Below are positions 13,132 to 24,143 of a stretch of 64,000 nucleotides of DNA, in pieces. Numbering within the stretch: the stretch's first letter is position 1; each line of letters begins with the position of its first letter. The notes below the pieces were generated by a model. The model saw only the letters and a program-made list of their open reading frames with translations, was not told the DNA's origin and ran no database searches. The position numbers and the translations under genes are program-made. The stretch comes from Clavaria fumosa (taxonomy: Eukaryota > Basidiomycota > Agaricomycetes > Agaricales > Clavariaceae), in NCBI GenBank assembly GCA_951802425.1, contig OX637804.1, positions 2,604,001 through 2,668,000 on the forward strand. The letters run 5' to 3'.

Positions 13132-13353
13132 GTTGTGAAAAAATTTAGAAAGAGTTTTGCCCATGCTAGGGGCTAGTGATGGTGGTAGTGGGTTAAGGAA
13201 GAAAAGAAAAAAGGAGTGTGATGCACATGGCCTTTTGAGCCCCAAAATATTTTCAGACTCTGCTTGACATGCCACGAAACTCCAAGACTAACTCATTATG
13301 GGAGACATGTGTTCATGTGGACTTTGGCTAGAGGGTCTCAGGGGTTTGACCCT

Positions 13354-13366
13354 AAGAGGGGGATAC
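13354..13366 (+). other. Polypurine tract before LTR-C
   Basis: AAGAGGGGGATAC lies directly before the TGTTACA start of the LTR at 13367. This is the position and composition expected for the plus-strand primer of a Ty3/gypsy element, and it sets the retroelement orientation as +. Confidence 0.6.
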
Positions 13367-14181
13367 TGTTACAACCCCATCTGATCACATAAGCACAATC
13401 CCTGCTCTGGACTCCAGACTCCATACCAACTCCAGCCATCTCTGATCCACTCCTCTGTAACTCCACACGCTCTGCTCTGCACCTTCCTTGGACTCCATTC
13501 CACTGTCCTTCAGACCTTTCATACTTTGTTCTAGAACCTTCTCCCCTCATCCCCTCATTCTGTCCACCAATGGGAGGATGCCCATGACCCATGGGAATCA
13601 TCTTTTGTTGTTGTTTCTTTGTTCCAAGAAAATTGCACAGGCACATGTGGTGAAACTCTCCTAGTAAGTTGATATATACTATGTTTGAAGTACTCCTATA
13701 CTCCTGTCCTTACAGTATAAGATCCTACCTGTATTTCCCTGTTCTCCAGTTCAAATATTAACATCTCTTGGCTCCAAACATCCCTGAGCTTTCATCCTCA
13801 TTGTCCTTGACATTCTCCATGTCATCCAACCAACTCTGAGTAACTCTGGCAGACTCCAACAGAATTTGGAGTTTGACTTCTGTTTTTGATCTTCTTCTTT
13901 GGTGTTGTTTCTGTCTGACAAATAGGGACATGTATATATGTGGCAGCACAACACATACATTGAGGCCATAGTCCCATAAGTTTCTGCTTATGCTATCTCT
14001 TTTCCATTCATCTGACATTGGACTCTTATCTATATATCTCTGCTCTGCTAACTACTCTGCTGCATGACACCAACACTGACTTAGTACTTGATATTTGTTA
14101 CTGTTATCATTACCAGTTTGCTGAGGGCTTGCCCTAAGCCTTTATGATGAAGGCAGATTATCTAATGTAACAAATGTAACA
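13367..14181 (+). repeat. LTR-C, 3' LTR (815 bp)
   Basis: It begins TGTTACA and ends TGTAACA, a perfect 7-bp inverted terminus; an alternative end is the earlier TGTAACA at 14166-14172. It shares a CCCATGGGAA block and a GAGGCCATAGTCCC block with the LTR at 57217. The 5 bp on either side (GATAC and GTATG) do not match. The body of the element upstream is reduced to the antisense gene and polypurine tract. Small minus-strand frames inside it are not supported as genes. Confidence 0.65.
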
Positions 14182-14454
14182 GTATGCATTAAGAAAAAGT
14201 GTACTGTATTATATAATTGATTTGTACAGGACTGCTAACTGGCATGTAAAAGAACAGCACACTTTCCCACATAAAAGAACAGCTATATCTGCACACCATG
14301 TCTGTGACTGAATGGGTTCAATACCAAGTGATCTGGGCATTTTGTAACCAGATAATTAAATGACATGGGGGTCAACATGTAAAGCAAAATAGGGGAAGGG
14401 GAGGGGCTCCAAATGGCTTGTTAGAAGTGGTATCAGTACGAACAAAGAACCAAA
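14182..14454. other. 3' flank of the left JmjC-like gene
   Basis: On the minus strand ATGCCAGTTAGCAGTCCTGT and ATATAATACAGT (about 14250-14205) match the sequence just after the right JmjC gene stop (26936-26990), so the inverted homology continues past the stop codons. A stretch at 14247-14310 with two AAAGAACAGC motifs resembles 27990-28050, but in direct orientation. Confidence 0.5.
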
Positions 14455-17400
14455 TCAACTTCTCCTTGGCCGCTTCACCACCTCAACATAGACATCATGC
14501 ATGGCACGATTGAGGGCACGTTTGAGACCTGCAGGGCCTAGGTTAAAATAAATAAATAATTCAAAGGGAATGGGAAACCAACAATGAAACAACTCACCAA
14601 CTGACTGGTCTTCATCAGCTGGGGGACATTCACTCAATGGGACTACAGAGAATTCACCACCTGTCCAGTCAAAAGTTTTGACATCATATGGAATGTCTGA
14701 GACACCACTCTTCATGTGATTAGTCAGTGGTGTCAACAGATCAGGCCGATGCTTTCTAAAATGCTCCATCATTTTGTTCTGGAAGGCCAACAACTTGAAA
14801 GATGGATTGGCCTTTGGGTGCAGTTCCTTGTACTTGCAGAGTCCCAGAGCCAATTTCAACAGTGTGAGATTGAAGATTATTCCCCTAGGACTCTGATACT
14901 TGTCCCCTGTCTTCAGTCGGTATCTCTTGCAGAAGTCATCTTGGAAGTTACTCCAGGTCTGGACCAACTTAGCTCTTTGGGCTGCTTCCAGTTCAGGAAT
15001 CCCTTCTGCAGTATATGCTCGGGGGTCATAGACCACACTAAGCTCCAATACATTGGCCAGGGTGACAACATCCAACAAACCAGTCATGGTCAGGACATTG
15101 AATGAGTGTGCTGAAGTTGTGAGAGACTGGTTTTGTCCTGGCAAAAAGAAAAAGATGAGACTTGAAAGCAAAGCAAATAGAAACTCACCCTTTAATTCCG
15201 TATACTCTACAATGGCCATTGCCAGCATTCGTCGAAGGAAGATGTCAGCTTCATACTGAAGTGTGTTGGTAATGTTGTAGAGCAACATCCCAGAGTGGAT
15301 ATGTGCCCAGCAGGTGTCACGAATGGTGGTTGTGGTGAACATGTGGCGGCCCAGGGTTACTGAGTTCTCAACTGTCACAACTAAGTGAGGTGTGTTTGGT
15401 CTCATGAAGCTGAGAGAAAGGATGTGAAAACAAATCTTACTAAATGGAGACATGACTCACAAGACTGTCCCAGCCTGGAGAACCACAGCTTCATATTCAA
15501 AGCAAGGTGGGACACCACCATCTCTTGTCCACTCAACCCCATACATAGATGCCATGTCACCATCTTGCCCCTGTGTCATGCAATCCCTTTTCTGTCTGCC
15601 AACCACCCAATACTTTGTGCCTGTAATGCTATCCACAATTGTCCCAAATCCCTTACCATCAATATGAAATGCAGTTGTTGCATTTTTCATGGCTGCTGTG
15701 GCCCATATAAGGTGATCTGTGGGGGGGTTGTCCTGTGTAAAACCAGGCAGTCCCCTTGTTTGTTGCCATGCCACTCCATGAGAGTACAGGTGACTAGAGT
15801 ATTATTTTTCAGCTTAGAAAGCAAGCAAGGAATCAGCTACATACTGATATGGTAAAGCTTGCCGATATTCAATACCCAGAGGGAGATCCAACACATTGAG
15901 GATCCGACCCATCCCAGTAACTTGGCTTTGTGCATAAAAGTCCACAAGTGTCCCCTGGCTGTGACGTAGTCCTTTTCCTGTCATTGGGAGGCTCATATCT
16001 GCACTCAATGGTAAGAATCTTGGTTCAAATAAGGAACAATCCACTTACCAACCATGTCCACTGTTCTGTGAACATTTGCATACATTTTGAGGGTGTTCAG
16101 AGTGAATCCCTCATCATGTAATGGTACTTTGAGCACCAAGATATGCCGATGGTGGAATATTTGCTGGATCTCCTGTGCTGATAGCCTGTTGAACTCCTCA
16201 AAGTTACAGACAAAGATGCTGGAGGGGGGAGGACATTTGTGATCATATCCCTGCTCCCAAGCAGATATGTGATGATGGGGTGGGTGGCCATCAATGTATC
16301 TAGCCTCAATACTCTGTTGGAGCTTTCTTATAATTGGATACTCAATCTCAGTCTTTGTAATGTCCATTAGCATCTAATAATATTTCAAATATAGATGTAC
16401 TTACTGCATTTTCAGCAGTTTGGAAGTGCACCTCAATGGGCAGTGCATCACGGCATGGTAGATAAGCTTGGAAGATGATCTCCTCATCAGACAACTATGG
16501 ATAACTCGATATATCAGAGGTAAAAAGAGCTATTAATGAACACACACCTTGACCTCATCATCCACATTGTCCAGAAGGGTGTTGCGTGTATAATGCTAAA
16601 AATTGTTAATGTAAAGAGAAAGCAATTCAGAAAAGTACTTACATCACCCTCCAAGTCAACATATATAGGGTATTGCTTTGTCCCCTTGTGTTTAGCCATT
16701 CCTTTTTTTAGATGCTGCTGCTCATTTTTAGACTGGTGGTGGGTTTGTGGTTTCCTGGACTGTGAAGGCTCCTCAACCTCAACCTCAACCTCCCCCTCCT
16801 CTCCACTCTCCTCTTGACTGTCCCCTTGACTCTCCTTTTCACTCTCCCCTTTGTGATAGACCTCATCTTCACCATCCTCATCCTCCATTTCAGCCTCCCC
16901 CTTGCCATCCTCATCATTATCCTCAACTTCCATTTCACTGTCAAGACCTTGGTCCTGACCTTGTTCTGCTATTGGCAATGAAGGTGATTTCTGAAGAGAT
17001 GGCTCAGGGGATGAAGATGATGTTGTCAAGGGGGAGTTTGACATTGAAGTGGGTGATGAGGGTAGAGGGAGTCTCACATCCCTAGCAGCTGGGGTCACTG
17101 GAATTGCTGGAGTGGTTGGAGCAGATGAAGTTGCTGGAGGTGCTGTTATACCCAGAGCTGCTGGAGCTGCTGGAGTCATTGGAGCTGTTGGAGTGACTGG
17201 AGTAGCTGGAGGTGTAGTCTCTAGAGCAGCTGGGGTTGCTGGAGTGATTGGGGCCACTGGTGTTGGAGTGGCTGGTGAATCCTCTGTTGGAGCTATTGGT
17301 AATTTGGGACCCAGATTGCTACCCTTAGTTCTCACATGCAAGGAAGACAAAGTGAGAACATACCAAGCATAAAACATTCCTTTTGTGCACACTCTTCCTG

Positions 17401-19289
17401 TGACAGTGGGTGAAACATGTCTATATCTCTATTGGAGTGTGATTAGCCAATATCCTCCCTGAAAATGCAGACTGACTGTGTCTCCTGTGTCTCTTGTGTC
17501 TCCTGAGGCCCTGCCCCTTCTTGGGTCTGCCCATCATCTTGTGATGGTGGGTGAAAAGTGTCCACATCCCTATTGATGTGTGATTAGCTTGTAAGCTTGT
17601 ATCCTCCCTGAAATTGCAGACTGACATCTGCTGTGTCTCTTCTTCCTGGGTCTGCTGCTCATTCTGTGGTGGTGGGGAAGAAATGTCCATGTCTCTATAG
17701 AAGAGTGATTAAATGGCATCCTCCCTGAGAATGCCAACTCACTGTGTCTCCTGTGCCTCTTGTGCTTCCTGAGGTGCTGCCCCTGTATTCTCATGCATCT
17801 CCCCTTCATTAGGAAGAAGTGCAGGTTGAATTTGGGGGAATAATACATCTGGTATATCACCTGAACCAAAGAAGTGAGTAGATGAACTCTGGATAAATGT
17901 GGAACATGCTCACGTGTAACAAACCAATCCTGTAATTGTGGTATGTTGCCTTTGCACTCAAGTGCTGCTCCCATCTCATGAAGTTCAATAACTTCAGCCT
18001 TGTACTCCATCCCACATGATGATCTTAGTAATGCCTTCCACATCATTTTCTCTATAGCCAGTAGTGAACTTGGCTTTCCACCAAGTGACTGTCCCAACTG
18101 GGCCAATGAATCATAAAGATTAACCCATAAAAGGATAATAAAAAGCTTAACTCACCAAAAAGAGCTGCTCTTTATTGATGGACTGTGAGGCACTATTCCG
18201 TGGCACTAAGAGGATGAGAGGGGAGATCGCCAGGGCAAGTTGTGTGTATTGGATTATGTTTCTTATCACTGCTGCATTGGTAAGACCAGCAGGCAGTGCA
18301 ACTTGGTGATCTGCAGCCTGCCTGGTTTTCATTGTCAGCAGAAATTCAAGAATATTAAAAACTAAATGCACATATGAAGGCTGTGGAGTAGGTCACTTTG
18401 TGGACCCTGGCTCTTGAGGTATGACTTGACATTGAATTAGTTATGATCTGTGATATCCAAAGTAACACTCACTGGTCTAAATGCACTGACTGCAAAGGCT
18501 ACAGAATGCCACTGTTCTAAAACATCATGTGTGGAGCGGTGAATAGCATGCTGGGATGCCTTGAGCAGGTTTGAAATCGTGGCCTTGAACCTGCGAGGCT
18601 CCTCAGCATCCCCCACATCCCCCACATCCACATCCCACACATCCAGGTCCTGGACTGTTGAAGTGCTTGCCTCTAGCACAGGAAGAGCAGGCAGGGCAGA
18701 TATGAGAGGAGGGGCAGGAAGGGCAATATTATGTGGTGAATGTACAAGGTGCTGTATAGCCCTGTTGGCAGTTGATGGGACAATTGAAGTCCATTTCTCA
18801 AGATTTTTGAGGATTCTCTCCAGAGTGGGTGAGAGAGTTGGAGGGTGAGAGCGGGGGGTGGGATGGAGAGCAGGATGTGGAGGCCAGTCTTGGACCCACA
18901 AGAGGACATCAAGGAGTTGGTACATAAGAATAATTTTACCAAAGTAGGCCTGTTCTAATGGTATGGGTGTGTGGCTGATTTGGCTAGGGATCAAAATGGC
19001 AAGGACATAGGCATTTGCTTTGTCAACTGCCAGGGGTTCATTTTCAACTGTATCTATTTCTTGTGCAAGCATCTACAGACTATCAAGGACAGTAACTGTG
19101 CTGGTAAACCTGAACACTCACCTTGATGAGATTGTGTGCAGGAGAAGGAAGTACAGTTGGGCAGTGGCTTTCTACCCATGCAAGGAGAGGTCCTGGTTCA
19201 TGAATGCACCCATTTCGCCATGGGTAAGACTTTAGGACAGAAGAATTGATTCGAATATCACGGAGGCAGTGGAATTGGGTTTGAGACAT
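14455..19289 (-). CDS. JmjC-like Fe(II)/2-oxoglutarate oxygenase gene, left copy
   Basis: A multi-exon gene reading leftwards. Exon 1 starts MSQTQFHCLRDIRINSSVLK (19289) and splices at AAG|GTGAGT to MLAQEIDTVENEPL (19072). Later exons carry tandemly repeated acidic Pro/Gln segments (about 17950-17420), then HFQTAENA and YIDGHPPHHH. The catalytic domain follows: FHIDG (HxD iron ligands at about 15666 and 15660), TGTKYWVV (probable 2-oxoglutarate Lys, about 15615) and MRPNTPH (third iron ligand His, about 15387). The set HxD...H with a Lys in between is the JmjC/cupin signature. A helical C-terminal domain follows, ending VKRPRRS at 14455. It is probably nuclear; histone or nucleic acid demethylation is suggested by the family only. 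Its 5' half is identical to the gene at 22291-26927, and its 3' half is diverged. I see no break in the catalytic exons. Confidence 0.7.
16514..17392 (-). other. Low-complexity Pro/Ala/Thr and acidic region inside the left JmjC gene
   Basis: Within the left gene an open frame encodes PATP/APITPAT-type repeats and a long Glu/Asp block (MEVEDNDEDGKGEAEMEDED) before YPIYVDLEGDV. The right gene replaces this with a shorter Ser/Pro stretch (about 24540-24700) before VYYDIEGD. This linker is the most divergent part between the copies and lies just outside the homogenised 5' half. Confidence 0.55.
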
Positions 19290-20040
19290 GACAGTATGTA
19301 TGAGAGTGCTGGGAGTGTGTTATCAAGATTGGACCAAATGATGATAAACATGAACATTGTTCATGTACTTACCTGACCTGCTCAAATAGAGTAGCTTTGT
19401 ATTTGTTTAGGCCTCAAATATATTTGAGGCCTAAACAAATACAAAGCTACTCACCTGACCTGCTCAATATATCTAAAGCCTAAACAAATACAAAGCTACT
19501 CACCTGACCTGCTCAATATATTGAAAGCCTAAACAAATACAAAGCCACTCACCTGACCTCATAACTGGCTCAAATATATTTGAGGCCTAAACAGATACAA
19601 AGCTACTCACCTGACCTCATGACTGGCTCAAATATATTTGAGGCCTAAACAGATACAAAGCTACTCACCTGACCTCATGACTGGCTCAAATATATTTGAG
19701 GCCTAAACAAATACAAAGCTACTCACCTGACCTCATGACTGGCTCAAATATATTTGAGGCCTAAACAAATACAAAGCTACTCACCTGACCTGCTCAATAT
19801 ATCTAAAGTCTAAACAGATACAAAGCTACTCACCTGACCTGCTCAATATATTGAAAGCCTAAACAAATACAAAGCCACTCACCTGACCTCATAACTGGCT
19901 CAAATATATTTGAGGCCTAAACAGATACAAAGCTACTCACCTGACCTCATGACTGGCTCAAATATATTTGAGGCCTAAACAAATACAAAGCTACTCACCT
20001 GACCTCATGACTGGCTCAAATATATTTGAGGCCTAAACAA
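17437..20040. repeat. Left arm of the large inverted repeat (about 2.6 kb)
   Basis: Each position x in this arm pairs with 41580 minus x in the right arm. All predicted peptides on both strands across 17570-19289 are identical to those in 22291-24010 and the spacing is exactly conserved, so there are no indels. One difference was noticed near 19811 (AGTCTA against the paired AGCCTA). Identity ends abruptly at 17437/24143. Confidence 0.9.
19389..19452. repeat. 64-bp perfect palindrome, left
   Basis: It starts GAGTAGCTTTG and ends CAAAGCTACTC around the centre CTCAAATATATTTGAG; each half is the reverse complement of the other. It is made of one array unit joined to its own mirror image and marks the outer end of the left array. 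Confidence 0.95.
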
Positions 20041-20490
20041 ATACAAAGCTACTCACCTGACCTCATGACTGGCTCAAATATATTTGAGGCCTAAACAAAT
20101 ACAAAGCTACTCACCTGACCTGCTCAATATATCTAAAGCCTAAACAGATACAAAGCTACTCACCTGACCTGCTCAATATATTGAAAGCCTAAACAAATAC
20201 AAAGCCACTCACCTGACCTCATAACTGGCTCAAATATATTTGAGGCCTAAACAGATACAAAGCTACTCACCTGACCTCATGACTGGCTCAAATATATTTG
20301 AGGCCTAAACAAATACAAAGCTACTCACCTGACCTGCTCAACATATTTAAGGCCTAAACAAATACAAAGCTACTCACCTGACCTCATGACTGGCTCAAAT
20401 ATATTTGAGGCCTAAACAAATACAAAGCTACTCACCTGACCTGCTCAATATATTTAAAGCCTAAACAAATACAAAGCCACTCACCTGACC
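19453..20490 (-). repeat. Tandem array of 58-bp and 49-bp units upstream of the left JmjC gene
   Basis: Two unit types alternate irregularly. The 58-bp unit contains the palindrome CTCAAATATATTTGAG and CATGACTGG; the 49-bp unit has CTCAATATAT in its place. On the minus strand, which is the sense strand of the left gene, every unit carries CAGGTGAGT and TTTGTTTAGG. Roughly the first ten units are in the same order as in the right array. Beyond that the two arrays differ in unit order and number. Confidence 0.95.
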
Positions 20491-20945
20491 TCATCAGTGT
20501 CTCCCAGTCATTTATTTACAATTAAAAAATTACCTTTTTATGCATGTTCAGTGCAGACTCTTGTTGCCACTGAAGAGAATAGGACTTGAGAAGACAGAAA
20601 TGAAGACTTGTCCTGTTACTGCTGGTCCTATCAATGTGCACAGGTGCTGAATGACTTCATTTGTTTGCCATCCATTTGCTGGTCTCTTTGTCAACCCAAT
20701 AAGCATGTTCTGCTGGGGTCTGCCTTCAAGTTGGCAGGGAAGGCTGATACCAAAAATGAAATGTGACAGAACACACATAAATGAAGGGCACACATGCAGA
20801 CTTTATAACAGGGAAAGGTGGGGTATGAGTTGGAACTTCAACAACAAGTAGTACAGTATTTAACAATTATCAACAACCATGTGATCCTTCCAGCCATTTC
20901 TATATTTGACCCAATCCTTGCCCCCTTTGTCTGAGACACTGATGT
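20491..20945. other. Unique spacer at the centre of the inverted repeat
   Basis: About 450 bp separate the two arrays. It is not palindromic and has no long reading frame of its own; the overlapping short frames at 20548-20851 on both strands look incidental. It could hold a divergent promoter for the two JmjC genes, but no clear core element is seen. Confidence 0.5.
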
Positions 20946-22127
20946 GGTCAGGTGAGTGGCTTTGTATTTGTTTAGGCTTTAAATATATTGAGCAGGTCAG
21001 GTGAGTAGGTTTGTATTTGTTTAGGCCTCAAATATATTTGAGCCAGTCATGAGGTCAGGTGAGTAGCTTTGTATCTGTTTAGGCCTCAAATATATTTGAG
21101 CCAGTCATGAGGTCAGGTGAGTGGCTTTGTATTTGTCTAGGCTTTAAATATATTGAGCAGGTCAGGTGAGTAGCTTTGTGTTTAGGCCTTAAATATGTTG
21201 AGCAGGTCAGGTGAGTAGCTTTGTATTTGTTTAGGCCTCAAATATATTTGAGCCAGTCATGAGGTCAGGTGAGTGGCTTTGTATTTGTTTAGGCTTTAAA
21301 TATATTGAGCAGGTCAGGTGAGTAGCTTTGTGTTTGTTTAGGCCTCAAATATATTTGAGCCAGTCATGAGGTCAGGTGAGTAGCTTTGTATTTGTTTAGG
21401 CCTTAAATATGTTGAGCAGGTCAGGTGAGTAGCTTTGTATTTGTTTAGGCCTCAAATATATTTGAGCAGGTCAGGTGAGTAGCTTTGTATTTGTTTAGGC
21501 CTTAAATATGTTGAGCAGGTCAGGTGAGTAGCTTTGTATTTGTTTAGGCCTCAAATATATTTGAGCCAGTCATGAGGTCAGGTGAGTAGCTTTGTATCTG
21601 TTTAGGCCTCAAATATATTTGAGCCAGTTATGAGGTCAGGTGAGTGGCTTTGTATTTGTTTAGGCTTTCAATATATTGAGCAGGTCAGGTGAGTAGCTTT
21701 GTATCTGTTTAGGCTTTAGATATATTGAGCAGGTCAGGTGAGTAGCTTTGTATTTGTTTAGGCCTCAAATATATTTGAGCCAGTCATGAGGTCAGGTGAG
21801 TAGCTTTGTATTTGTTTAGGCCTCAAATATATTTGAGCCAGTCATGAGGTCAGGTGAGTAGCTTTGTATTTGTTTAGGCCTCAAATATATTTGAGCCAGT
21901 CATGAGGTCAGGTGAGTAGCTTTGTATCTGTTTAGGCCTCAAATATATTTGAGCCAGTCATGAGGTCAGGTGAGTAGCTTTGTATCTGTTTAGGCCTCAA
22001 ATATATTTGAGCCAGTTATGAGGTCAGGTGAGTGGCTTTGTATTTGTTTAGGCTTTCAATATATTGAGCAGGTCAGGTGAGTAGCTTTGTATTTGTTTAG
22101 GCTTTAGATATATTGAGCAGGTCAGGT
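20946..22127 (+). repeat. Tandem array of 58-bp and 49-bp units upstream of the right JmjC gene
   Basis: The same unit types as the left array, now with CAGGTGAGT and TTTGTTTAGG on the plus strand, again the sense strand of the adjacent gene. The units nearest the gene repeat the order seen on the left. Units nearest the centre differ and include ones with TTAAATATGTTGAG. Confidence 0.95.
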
Positions 22128-24143
22128 GAGTAGCTTTGTATTTGTTTAGGCCTCAAATATATTTGAGGCCTAAACAAATACAAAGCTACTCTATTTGAGC
22201 AGGTCAGGTAAGTACATGAACAATGTTCATGTTTATCATCATTTGGTCCAATCTTGATAACACACTCCCAGCACTCTCATACATACTGTCATGTCTCAAA
22301 CCCAATTCCACTGCCTCCGTGATATTCGAATCAATTCTTCTGTCCTAAAGTCTTACCCATGGCGAAATGGGTGCATTCATGAACCAGGACCTCTCCTTGC
22401 ATGGGTAGAAAGCCACTGCCCAACTGTACTTCCTTCTCCTGCACACAATCTCATCAAGGTGAGTGTTCAGGTTTACCAGCACAGTTACTGTCCTTGATAG
22501 TCTGTAGATGCTTGCACAAGAAATAGATACAGTTGAAAATGAACCCCTGGCAGTTGACAAAGCAAATGCCTATGTCCTTGCCATTTTGATCCCTAGCCAA
22601 ATCAGCCACACACCCATACCATTAGAACAGGCCTACTTTGGTAAAATTATTCTTATGTACCAACTCCTTGATGTCCTCTTGTGGGTCCAAGACTGGCCTC
22701 CACATCCTGCTCTCCATCCCACCCCCCGCTCTCACCCTCCAACTCTCTCACCCACTCTGGAGAGAATCCTCAAAAATCTTGAGAAATGGACTTCAATTGT
22801 CCCATCAACTGCCAACAGGGCTATACAGCACCTTGTACATTCACCACATAATATTGCCCTTCCTGCCCCTCCTCTCATATCTGCCCTGCCTGCTCTTCCT
22901 GTGCTAGAGGCAAGCACTTCAACAGTCCAGGACCTGGATGTGTGGGATGTGGATGTGGGGGATGTGGGGGATGCTGAGGAGCCTCGCAGGTTCAAGGCCA
23001 CGATTTCAAACCTGCTCAAGGCATCCCAGCATGCTATTCACCGCTCCACACATGATGTTTTAGAACAGTGGCATTCTGTAGCCTTTGCAGTCAGTGCATT
23101 TAGACCAGTGAGTGTTACTTTGGATATCACAGATCATAACTAATTCAATGTCAAGTCATACCTCAAGAGCCAGGGTCCACAAAGTGACCTACTCCACAGC
23201 CTTCATATGTGCATTTAGTTTTTAATATTCTTGAATTTCTGCTGACAATGAAAACCAGGCAGGCTGCAGATCACCAAGTTGCACTGCCTGCTGGTCTTAC
23301 CAATGCAGCAGTGATAAGAAACATAATCCAATACACACAACTTGCCCTGGCGATCTCCCCTCTCATCCTCTTAGTGCCACGGAATAGTGCCTCACAGTCC
23401 ATCAATAAAGAGCAGCTCTTTTTGGTGAGTTAAGCTTTTTATTATCCTTTTATGGGTTAATCTTTATGATTCATTGGCCCAGTTGGGACAGTCACTTGGT
23501 GGAAAGCCAAGTTCACTACTGGCTATAGAGAAAATGATGTGGAAGGCATTACTAAGATCATCATGTGGGATGGAGTACAAGGCTGAAGTTATTGAACTTC
23601 ATGAGATGGGAGCAGCACTTGAGTGCAAAGGCAACATACCACAATTACAGGATTGGTTTGTTACACGTGAGCATGTTCCACATTTATCCAGAGTTCATCT
23701 ACTCACTTCTTTGGTTCAGGTGATATACCAGATGTATTATTCCCCCAAATTCAACCTGCACTTCTTCCTAATGAAGGGGAGATGCATGAGAATACAGGGG
23801 CAGCACCTCAGGAAGCACAAGAGGCACAGGAGACACAGTGAGTTGGCATTCTCAGGGAGGATGCCATTTAATCACTCTTCTATAGAGACATGGACATTTC
23901 TTCCCCACCACCACAGAATGAGCAGCAGACCCAGGAAGAAGAGACACAGCAGATGTCAGTCTGCAATTTCAGGGAGGATACAAGCTTACAAGCTAATCAC
24001 ACATCAATAGGGATGTGGACACTTTTCACCCACCATCACAAGATGATGGGCAGACCCAAGAAGGGGCAGGGCCTCAGGAGACACAAGAGACACAGGAGAC
24101 ACAGTCAGTCTGCATTTTCAGGGAGGATATTGGCTAATCACAC
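21540..24143. repeat. Right arm of the large inverted repeat (about 2.6 kb)
   Basis: Mirror of 17437-20040. At 24143 the shared ...GGCTAATCACAC is followed by ATCAATAGGG on this side and TCCAATAGAG on the left arm. The sequences stay alignable beyond it but differ at roughly one base in five. Confidence 0.9.
22128..22191. repeat. 64-bp perfect palindrome, right
   Basis: Same sequence as 19389-19452, positioned symmetrically (the sum of paired coordinates is 41580). It is followed by CTATTTGAGCAGGTCAGGTAAGT and by an ACATGAACA / TGTTCATGT inverted repeat at about 22213-22231. Confidence 0.95.

Noticed and set aside
13176..13190. Another TAGTGATG terminus of a hAT-like element
   Set aside because: No partner CATCACTA end or 8-bp duplication nearby; it lies within the antisense gene's leader and is probably chance.
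19389..22191. CRISPR-like appearance of the 58/49-bp arrays
   Set aside because: Units are contiguous with no unique spacers, and the genome is plainly eukaryotic (spliceosomal introns, KDZ, gypsy).
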